Below, piece by piece: positions 10,980 through 18,670 of a stretch of 21,269 bases of DNA. Source of the stretch: Liolophura sinensis (Eukaryota; Mollusca; Polyplacophora; Chitonida; Chitonidae); assembly GCF_032854445.1 (NCBI RefSeq), contig NW_027018491.1, positions 1-21,269 on the forward strand, given 5' to 3'. How positions within the stretch are numbered: the stretch's first letter is position 1; every line of letters starts with the position of its first letter. The notes under the pieces are model-generated. The model searched no databases. It saw only the letters and a program-made list of their open reading frames with translations, and was not told the origin of the DNA. The translations under genes were made by a program, and so were the position numbers.

Positions 10980-11528
10980 TTACACTTTTGCATTTTTACC
11001 TGGTCTTTTTGTTAATTGAAATCGGCTACACTGTACTCTGTACAATCGCGACTGGTCATTACTATATTCAACTTTTGACTATAAGTTATGTGCCCTTCGG
11101 TAGCCCAGAAGACGTCAAATCTTTCGGCTAAGCCCATTTAACTCACCCAGCAATTGTCTTACTTCTAAGTCCAAGACAATCTCAATGTCTTTATCTACGT
11201 GTAGAAAAACCACACCATTTGTACGTGAAAAACACAAGGTACTTGATACAGTCTGCTGTAAAAGGTACAACTGAACACTGACCCACTTCAGTAAGATGCC
11301 AAAAGATACGGAATTGAGCCAGGCATCGGCAGCTGTTGAAAAATTGCAAATTTCCCTGGTTTCCATGGAGTAAGAGCCGTTGCTACGCACGTGATTATGA
11401 CATAAATGATCATTCAATTGTCGCTACAGCCAAAAGTATTGGTCGGAGAGAAACGCGGATTGCACCATTCGATTTCTGGTCACAAAATACGTCGGATTAG
11501 GCTCTTACTAGTAGCACTGGAACAGTTT
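10980..11528. repeat. Satellite monomer M21 (class 2, subtype B)
   Basis: Repeats the B signature of M15 (TTTCGGCTAAG, AAAAGGTAC, GAGAGAAACG). The boundary motif is TTAC and not TTCC. Private: GTAAGATGCC and AGATACGG. Confidence 0.95.
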
Positions 11529-12077
11529 TTCCACTTTTGCATTTTTACCTGGTCTTTTTGTTAATTGAAATCGGCTAAACTGTACTCTGTACAATCGCGA
11601 CTGGTCATTACTATATTCAACTTTTGATTATAAGTTATGTGCCCTTCGGTAGCCCAGAAGACGTCAAATCTTTGGACCAAGCCCATTTAACTCACCCAGC
11701 AATTGCCTTACTTCTAAGTGCAAGACAATCTCAATGTCTTTATCTACGTGTAGAAAAACCACACCATTTGTACATAAAAACCACAAGGTACTTGATACAG
11801 TCTGCTGTAAAAAGTACAACTAAACACTGACCCAAATTTTTAAGGTGCCAAAAGATGCAGAAATGGGCCAGGCATCGGCAGCTGTTAAAAAATTGCAAAT
11901 ATCCCTGGTTTCCATGGAGTAAGAGCCGTTGCTGGGCACGTGATTATGACATCAATGATCAATCAATTGTCGCTACAGCCAAAAGTATTGGTCGGAGAGC
12001 AACGCGGATTGCACCATTCGATTTCTCGTCACAAAATACGTCGGATTAGCCTCTTACCAGAAGCACTGGAACAGTTT
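11529..12077. repeat. Satellite monomer M22 (class 1, subtype C)
   Basis: Repeats C (TGATTATAAG, ATCAATCAATTG, ACCAGAAGC). Private: GGCTAAACTG in the core, TTTGGACC, and AGAAATGGGCC. Confidence 0.95.
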
Positions 12078-12626
12078 TTCGACTTTTGCATTTTTGCCTG
12101 GTCTTTTTGTTAATTGAAATCGGCTACACTGTACTCTGTACAATCGCGACTGGTCATTACTATATTCAACTTTTGACTATAAGTTATGTGCCCTTCGGTA
12201 GCCCAGAAGACGTCAAATCTTTGGGCCAAGCCCATTTAACTCACCGAGCAATTGCCTTACTTCTAAGTTCAAGACAATCTCAATGTCTTTATCTACGTGT
12301 AGAAAAACTACACCATTTGTACGTGAAAAACACAAGGTACTTGATACAGTCTGCTGTAAAAAGTACAACTGAACACTGACCCACTTCAGTAAGGTGCCAA
12401 AAGATGCGGAATTGAGCCAGGCATCGGCAGCTGTTGAAAAATTGCAAATTTCCCTTGTTTCCATGGAGTAAGAGCCGTTGCTGGGCACGTGATTATGACA
12501 TAAATTATCATTCAATTGTCACTACAGCCAAAAGTATTGGTCGGAGAGCAACGCGGTTTGCACCATTCGATTTCTCGTCACAAAATACGTCGGATTAGCC
12601 TCTTACCAGCAGCACTGGAACATTTT
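12078..12626. repeat. Satellite monomer M23 (class 2, subtype D)
   Basis: Repeats D (CACCGAGC, AAGTTCAAG, AAAACTACACC, terminal CATTTTTTCC). The boundary reads TTCG. CCCTTGTTTCC appears here and again in M28 and M33. Confidence 0.95.
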
Positions 12627-13176
12627 TTCCACTTTTGCAGTTTTTACTTGGTCTTTTTGTTAATTGAAATCGGCTACACTGTACTCTGTACAATCGCGAC
12701 TGGTCATTACTATATTCAACTTTTGACTATAAGTTATGTGCCCTTCGGTAGCCCAGAAGACGTCAAATCTATCGGCTAAGCCCATTCAACTCACCCAGCA
12801 ATTGTCTTACTTCTAAGTCCAAGACAATCTCAATGTCTTTATCTACGTGTAGAAAAACCAGACCATTTGGACATAAAAAACACAAGGTACTTCATCCAGT
12901 CTGCTGTAAAAAGTACAACTAAACACTGACCCAAATTTTTAAGGTGCCAAAAGATGCAGAATTGGGCCAGGCAACGACAGCTGTTGAAAAATTGCAAATT
13001 TCCCTGGTTTCCATGGAGTAAGAGCCGTTGCTGGGCACGTGATTATGACATAAATGATCATTCAATTGTCACTACAGCCAAAAGTATTGGTCGGAGAGCA
13101 ACGCGGTTTGCACCATTCGATTTCTCGTTACAAAATACGTCGGATTAGCCTCTTACCAGCAGCACTGGAACATTTT
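12627..13176. repeat. Satellite monomer M24 (E/A chimera)
   Basis: The first half is E (GCAGTTTTTAC, TCTATCGGCTAAG, CATTCAACTC, CCAGACC). The second half is A (CCCAAATTTTTAAGG, CAACGACAG, CAATTGTCACT), and it ends like D (CATTTTTTCC). TTCATCCAG near 12,892 is a new variant private to this chimeric lineage, just at the switch. Confidence 0.93.
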
Positions 13177-13725
13177 TTCCACTTTTGCAGTTTTTACCTG
13201 GTCTTTTTGTTAATTGAAATCGGCTACACTGTACTCTGTACAATCGCGACTGGTCATTACTATATTCAACTTTTGACTATAAGTTATGTGCCCTTCGGTA
13301 GCCCAGAAGACGTCAAATCTATCGGCTAAGCCCATTCAACTCACCCAGCAATTGTCTTACTTCTAAGTCCAAGACAATCTCAATGTCTTTATCTACGTGT
13401 AGAAAAACCAGACCATTTGTACATAAAAAACACAAGGTACTTCATCCAGTCTGCTGTAAAAAGTACAACTAAACACTGACCCAAATTTTTAAGGTGCCAA
13501 AAGATGCAGAATTGGGCCAGGCAACGACAGCTGTTGAAAAATTGCAAATTTCCCTGGTTTCCATGGAGTAAGAGCCGTTGCTGGGCACGTGATTATGACA
13601 TAAATTATCATTCAATTGTCACTACAGCCAAAAGTATTGGTCGGAGAGCAACGCGGTTGCACCATTCGATTTCTCGTCACAAAATACGTCGGATTATCCT
13701 CTTACCAGCAGCACTGGAACAGTTT
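13177..13725. repeat. Satellite monomer M25 (E/A chimera)
   Basis: Same E-to-A switch and TTCATCCAG as M24. It ends GATTATCCTC, which removes the in-frame TAG present in most copies. One T is missing at GCGGTTGC near 13,656. Its second half begins the 2,747-bp duplicated block. Confidence 0.94.
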
Positions 13726-13760
13726 TTCCACTTTTGCATTTTTACCTGGTCTTTTTGTTA

Positions 13761-13857
13761 ATTGAAATCGGCTACACTGTACTCTGTACAATCGCGACTG
13801 GTCATTACTATATTCAACTTTTGACTATAAGTTATGTGCCCTTCGGTAGCCCAGAAG
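13761..13857. other. Near-invariant monomer core (shown in M26)
   Basis: This 97-bp block (ATTGAAATCGG through GTAGCCCAGA) is the best conserved part of the monomer across the 39 copies. Exceptions are few: a TGATTATAAG transition in subtype C and M10, CTGCACTC in M5 and M12, AATCCCGAC in M8, AATCTCGAC in M30 and M35, and rare single changes. It holds a direct repeat CTGTAC-T-CTGTAC (13777-13789) and a TATAAG (13826-13831). A binding or nucleosome-phasing role is inference only. Confidence 0.7.
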
Positions 13858-13869
13858 ACGTCAAATCTT

Positions 13870-13882
13870 TGGGCCAAGCCCA
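13870..13882. other. Small inverted repeat TGGGC-CAA-GCCCA
   Basis: Five-base arms around a three-base loop. GGGCTAAGCCC variants keep most of the stem, while TTTCGGCTAAGCCC and TATCGGCTAAGCCC variants weaken it. A subtype-dependent stem is seen directly. Any role is inference. Confidence 0.6.
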
Positions 13883-13939
13883 TTCAACTCACCCAGCAAT
13901 TGTCTTACTTCTAAGTCAAAGACAATCTCAATGTCTTTA

Positions 13940-13951
13940 TCTACGTGTAGA
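13940..13951. other. Small inverted repeat TCTAC-GT-GTAGA
   Basis: Five-base arms with a two-base centre, conserved in essentially every copy and broken in M7 (TCTACGTAGAGA). It lies between the two blocks of variable subtype sites. Confidence 0.6.
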
Positions 13952-14133
13952 AAAACCAGACCATTTGTACATAAAAAACACAAGGTACTTGATACAGTCT
14001 GCTGTGAAAAGTACAACTAAACACTGACCCACATTTATAAGGTGCCAAAAGATGCAGAATTGGGCCAGGCATCGGCAGCTGTTAAAAAATTGCAAATATC
14101 CATGGTTTCCATGGAGTAAGAGCCGTTGCTGGG

Positions 14134-14139
14134 CACGTG
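14134..14139. other. CACGTG (E-box/G-box core) conserved across copies
   Basis: GGGCACGTGA or CTACGCACGTGA occurs once per monomer, about every 549 bp. It is lost only in M36 by a T insertion. CACGTG is the known core site of bHLH (and, in plants, bZIP) factors. Binding here is unproven. Confidence 0.5.
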
Positions 14140-14147
14140 ATTATGAC

Positions 14148-14163
14148 ATCAATGATCATTGAT
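14148..14163. other. Perfect 16-bp palindrome, subtype-specific
   Basis: ATCAATGATCATTGAT equals its own reverse complement. It is present at the equivalent place in M1, M8, M9, M11, M18, M26, M31 and M35. In other subtypes the same position holds non-palindromic or shorter versions (ATAAATGATCATTC, ATCAATGATCAATC, ATAAATTATCATTC). It lies 8 bp after CACGTG. Confidence 0.85.
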
Positions 14164-14169
14164 CTGTCG

Positions 14170-14196
14170 CTACAGCCAAAAGTATTGGTCGGAGAG
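14170..14196. other. Second near-invariant block (shown in M26)
   Basis: The 27 bp from CTACAGCCAAAAG to GGTCGGAGAG are unchanged in nearly all copies (losses only in M4 and M11), although they sit immediately beside the most variable cassette (14148-14169). Function unknown. Confidence 0.6.
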
Positions 14197-14274
14197 CAAC
14201 GCGGTTTGCACCATTCGATTTCTCGTCACAAAATACGTCGGATTAGCCTCTTACTAGTAGCACTGGAACAGTTT

Positions 14275-14823
14275 TTCCACTTTTGCATTTTTGCCTGGTC
14301 TTTTTGTTAATTGAAATCGGCTACACTGTACTCTGTACAATCGCGACTGGTCATTACTATATTCAACTTTTGACTATAAGTTATGTGCCCTTCGGTAGCC
14401 CAGAAGACGTCAAATCTTTCGGCTAAGCCCATTTAACTCACCCAGCAATTGTCTTACTTCTAAGTCCAAGACAATCTCAATGTCTTTATCTACGTGTAGA
14501 AAAACCACACCATTTGTACGTGAAAAACACAAGGTACTTGATACAGTCTGCTGTAAAAGGTACAACTGAACACTGACCCACTTCAGTAAGGTGCCAAAAG
14601 ATGCGGAATTGAGCCAGGCATCGGCAGCTGTTGAAAAATTGCAAATTTCCCTGGTTTCCATGGAGTAAGAGCCGTTGCTACGCACGTGATTATGACATAA
14701 ATGATCATTCAATTGTCGCTACAGCCAAAAGTATTGGTCGGAGAGAAACGCGGTTTGCACCATTCGATTTCTGGTCACAAAATACGTCGGATTAGCCTCT
14801 TACCAGCAGCACTGGAACATTTT
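14275..14823. repeat. Satellite monomer M27 (B/D chimera; duplicated as M32)
   Basis: Subtype B through TCTGGTCAC (AAAAGGTAC, CTACGCACGTG, GAGAGAAACG), then a D-type end (TTAGCCTCTTACCAGCAG, CATTTTTTCC), so the switch lies near 14,790. GCGGTTTGC replaces B's GCGGATTGC. Confidence 0.94.
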
Positions 14824-15373
14824 TTCCACTTTTGCAGTTTTTACCTGGTCTTTTTGTTAATTGAAATCGGCTACACTGTACTCTGTACAATCGCGACTGG
14901 TCATTACTATATTCAACTTTTGACTATAAGTTATGTGCCCTTCGGTAGCCCAGAAGACGTCAAATCTATCGGCTAAGCCCATTCAACTCACCCAGCAATT
15001 GTCTTACTTCTAAGTCCAAGACAATCTCAATGTCTTTATCTACGTGTAGAAAAACCAGACCATTTGTACATAAAAAACACAAGGTACTTCATCCAGTCTG
15101 CTGTAAAAAGTACAACTAAACACTGACCCAAATTTTTAAGGTGCCAAAAGATGCAGAATTGGGCCAGGCAACGACAGCTGTTGAAAAATTGCAAATTTCC
15201 CTTGTTTCCATGGAGTAAGAGCCGTTGCTGGGCACGTGATTATGACATAAATTATCATTCAATTGTCACTACAGCCAAAAGTATTGGTCGGAGAGCAACG
15301 CGGTTTGCACCATTCGATTTCTCGTCACAAAATACGTCGGATTAGCCTCTTACCAGCAGCACTGGAACATTTT
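14824..15373. repeat. Satellite monomer M28 (E/A chimera; duplicated as M33)
   Basis: E-type start, TTCATCCAG, A-type second half, CCCTTGTTTCC, and D-type CATTTTTTCC end. No difference from M33 was seen. Confidence 0.95.
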
Positions 15374-15923
15374 TTCCACTTTTGCAGTTTTTACCTGGTC
15401 TTTTTGTTAATTGAAATCGGCTACACTGTACTCTGTACAATCGCGACTGGTCATTACTATATTCAACTTTTGACTATAAGTTATGTGCCCTTCGGTAGCC
15501 CAGAAGACGTCAAATCTATCGGCTAAGCCCATTCAACTCACCCAGCAATTGTCTTACTTCTAAGTCCAAGACAATCTCAATGTCTTTATCTACGTGTAGA
15601 AAAACCAGACCATTTGTACATAAAAAACACAAGGTACTTCATCCAGTCTGCTGTAAAAAGTACAACTAAACACTGACCCAAATTTTTAAGGTGCCAAAAG
15701 ATGCAGAATTGGGCCAGGCAACGACAGCTGTTGAAAAATTGCAAATTTCCCTGGTTTCCATGGAGTAAGAGCCGTTGCTGGGCACGTGATTATGACATAA
15801 ATTATCATTCAATTGTCACTACAGCCAAAAGTATTGGTCGGAGAGCAACGCGGTTTGCACCATTCGATTTCTCGTCACAAAATACGTCGGATTAGCCTCT
15901 TACCAGCAGCACTGGAACAGTTT
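15374..15923. repeat. Satellite monomer M29 (E/A chimera; duplicated as M34)
   Basis: E-type start and A-type second half with TTCATCCAG and CAACGACAG. It differs from M28 at CCCTGGTTTCC and at the end (GGAACAGTTTTTCC). Confidence 0.95.
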
Positions 15924-16472
15924 TTCCACTTTTGCATTTTTACCTGGTCTTTTTGTTAATTGAAATCGGCTACACTGTACTCTGTACAATCTCGACTGGT
16001 CATTACTATATTCAACTTTTGACTATAAGTTATGTGCCCTTCGGTAGCCCAGAAGACGTCAAATCTATCGGCTAAGCCCATTCAACTCACCCAGCAATTG
16101 TCTTACTTCTAAGTCCAAGACAATCTCAATGTCTTTATCTACGTGTAGAAAAACCACACCATTTGTACATAAAAAACACAAGGTACTTCATCCAGTCTGC
16201 TGTAAAAAGTACAACTAAACACTGACCCAAATTTTTAAGGTGCCAAAAGATGCAGAATTGGGCCAGGCAACGACAGCTGTTGAAAAATTGCAAATTTCCC
16301 TGGTTTCCATGGAGTAAGAGCCGTTGCTGGGCACGTGATTATGACATAAATTATCATTCAATTGTCACTACAGCCAAAAGTATTGGTCGGAGAGCAACGC
16401 GGTTTGCACCATTCGATTTCTCGTCACAAAATACGTCGGATTATCCTCTTACCAGCAGCACTGGAACAGTTT
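15924..16472. repeat. Satellite monomer M30 (E/A chimera with AATCTCGAC)
   Basis: Lacks the GCAG insertion at its start. It carries the core variant AATCTCGAC shared only with M35, ACCACACC and not ACCAGACC, TTCATCCAG, and the GATTATCC end shared with M25. The junction of the two 2,747-bp copies falls inside this monomer, near 16.16 kb. Confidence 0.95.
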
Positions 16473-17021
16473 TTCCACTTTTGCATTTTTACCTGGTCTT
16501 TTTGTTAATTGAAATCGGCTACACTGTACTCTGTACAATCGCGACTGGTCATTACTATATTCAACTTTTGACTATAAGTTATGTGCCCTTCGGTAGCCCA
16601 GAAGACGTCAAATCTTTGGGCCAAGCCCATTCAACTCACCCAGCAATTGTCTTACTTCTAAGTCAAAGACAATCTCAATGTCTTTATCTACGTGTAGAAA
16701 AACCAGACCATTTGTACATAAAAAACACAAGGTACTTGATACAGTCTGCTGTGAAAAGTACAACTAAACACTGACCCACATTTATAAGGTGCCAAAAGAT
16801 GCAGAATTGGGCCAGGCATCGGCAGCTGTTAAAAAATTGCAAATATCCATGGTTTCCATGGAGTAAGAGCCGTTGCTGGGCACGTGATTATGACATCAAT
16901 GATCATTGATCTGTCGCTACAGCCAAAAGTATTGGTCGGAGAGCAACGCGGTTTGCACCATTCGATTTCTCGTCACAAAATACGTCGGATTAGCCTCTTA
17001 CTAGTAGCACTGGAACAGTTT
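16473..17021. repeat. Satellite monomer M31 (duplicate of M26)
   Basis: Matches M26 at every diagnostic site, including the private AAGTCAAAG. Because M30 has lost the TAG, the frame opened at 16250 continues here to 16774 (174 codons), the longest in the window. Confidence 0.95.
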
Positions 17022-17570
17022 TTCCACTTTTGCATTTTTGCCTGGTCTTTTTGTTAATTGAAATCGGCTACACTGTACTCTGTACAATCGCGACTGGTCA
17101 TTACTATATTCAACTTTTGACTATAAGTTATGTGCCCTTCGGTAGCCCAGAAGACGTCAAATCTTTCGGCTAAGCCCATTTAACTCACCCAGCAATTGTC
17201 TTACTTCTAAGTCCAAGACAATCTCAATGTCTTTATCTACGTGTAGAAAAACCACACCATTTGTACGTGAAAAACACAAGGTACTTGATACAGTCTGCTG
17301 TAAAAGGTACAACTGAACACTGACCCACTTCAGTAAGGTGCCAAAAGATGCGGAATTGAGCCAGGCATCGGCAGCTGTTGAAAAATTGCAAATTTCCCTG
17401 GTTTCCATGGAGTAAGAGCCGTTGCTACGCACGTGATTATGACATAAATGATCATTCAATTGTCGCTACAGCCAAAAGTATTGGTCGGAGAGAAACGCGG
17501 TTTGCACCATTCGATTTCTGGTCACAAAATACGTCGGATTAGCCTCTTACCAGCAGCACTGGAACATTTT
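17022..17570. repeat. Satellite monomer M32 (duplicate of M27)
   Basis: Shows the same B-to-D switch as M27 (GAGAGAAACGCGGTTT and TCTGGTCAC followed by TTAGCCTCTTACCAG). Inheritance of this chimera at 2,747 bp is strong evidence for block duplication. Confidence 0.95.
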
Positions 17571-18120
17571 TTCCACTTTTGCAGTTTTTACCTGGTCTTT
17601 TTGTTAATTGAAATCGGCTACACTGTACTCTGTACAATCGCGACTGGTCATTACTATATTCAACTTTTGACTATAAGTTATGTGCCCTTCGGTAGCCCAG
17701 AAGACGTCAAATCTATCGGCTAAGCCCATTCAACTCACCCAGCAATTGTCTTACTTCTAAGTCCAAGACAATCTCAATGTCTTTATCTACGTGTAGAAAA
17801 ACCAGACCATTTGTACATAAAAAACACAAGGTACTTCATCCAGTCTGCTGTAAAAAGTACAACTAAACACTGACCCAAATTTTTAAGGTGCCAAAAGATG
17901 CAGAATTGGGCCAGGCAACGACAGCTGTTGAAAAATTGCAAATTTCCCTTGTTTCCATGGAGTAAGAGCCGTTGCTGGGCACGTGATTATGACATAAATT
18001 ATCATTCAATTGTCACTACAGCCAAAAGTATTGGTCGGAGAGCAACGCGGTTTGCACCATTCGATTTCTCGTCACAAAATACGTCGGATTAGCCTCTTAC
18101 CAGCAGCACTGGAACATTTT
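17571..18120. repeat. Satellite monomer M33 (duplicate of M28)
   Basis: E/A chimera with CCCTTGTTTCC and TTCATCCAG, as M28. Confidence 0.95.
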
Positions 18121-18670
18121 TTCCACTTTTGCAGTTTTTACCTGGTCTTTTTGTTAATTGAAATCGGCTACACTGTACTCTGTACAATCGCGACTGGTCA
18201 TTACTATATTCAACTTTTGACTATAAGTTATGTGCCCTTCGGTAGCCCAGAAGACGTCAAATCTATCGGCTAAGCCCATTCAACTCACCCAGCAATTGTC
18301 TTACTTCTAAGTCCAAGACAATCTCAATGTCTTTATCTACGTGTAGAAAAACCAGACCATTTGTACATAAAAAACACAAGGTACTTCATCCAGTCTGCTG
18401 TAAAAAGTACAACTAAACACTGACCCAAATTTTTAAGGTGCCAAAAGATGCAGAATTGGGCCAGGCAACGACAGCTGTTGAAAAATTGCAAATTTCCCTG
18501 GTTTCCATGGAGTAAGAGCCGTTGCTGGGCACGTGATTATGACATAAATTATCATTCAATTGTCACTACAGCCAAAAGTATTGGTCGGAGAGCAACGCGG
18601 TTTGCACCATTCGATTTCTCGTCACAAAATACGTCGGATTAGCCTCTTACCAGCAGCACTGGAACAGTTT
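18121..18670. repeat. Satellite monomer M34 (duplicate of M29)
   Basis: E/A chimera with CCCTGGTTTCC and a GGAACAGTTTTTCC end, as M29. Confidence 0.95.

Larger units (their letters stand above)
10431..13176. repeat. Hexameric higher-order repeat unit, copy 2 (A-B-C-D-E/A; F position lost)
   Basis: M20-M23 repeat subtypes A-B-C-D at exactly 3,296-bp offset from M14-M17, each differing by only a handful of bases. M24 starts as subtype E but switches to subtype A in its second half, and the expected F monomer is replaced by another E/A chimera (M25). The hexamer therefore breaks here, at the left edge of the chimeric monomer expansion. Confidence 0.8.
13726..14274. repeat. Satellite monomer M26 (class 1, A/E mixture; duplicated as M31)
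   Basis: First part has GGGCCAAGCCC with CATTCAACTC and the private AAGTCAAAG. The second half is E (CTGTGAAAAG, ACATTTATAAGG, ATCCATGG, TTGATCTG). I see no base difference from M31, 2,747 bp downstream. Confidence 0.95.

Noticed and set aside
13777-13789. CTGTAC-T-CTGTAC as evidence of an internal subrepeat structure
   Set aside because: It is an isolated 6-bp direct repeat; I found no longer internal periodicity inside the monomer.
13839-13857. CENP-B box at CTTCGGTAGCCCAGA or ATTCGATTTCTCG
   Set aside because: Both share TTCG but lack the required A and CGGG of the consensus.
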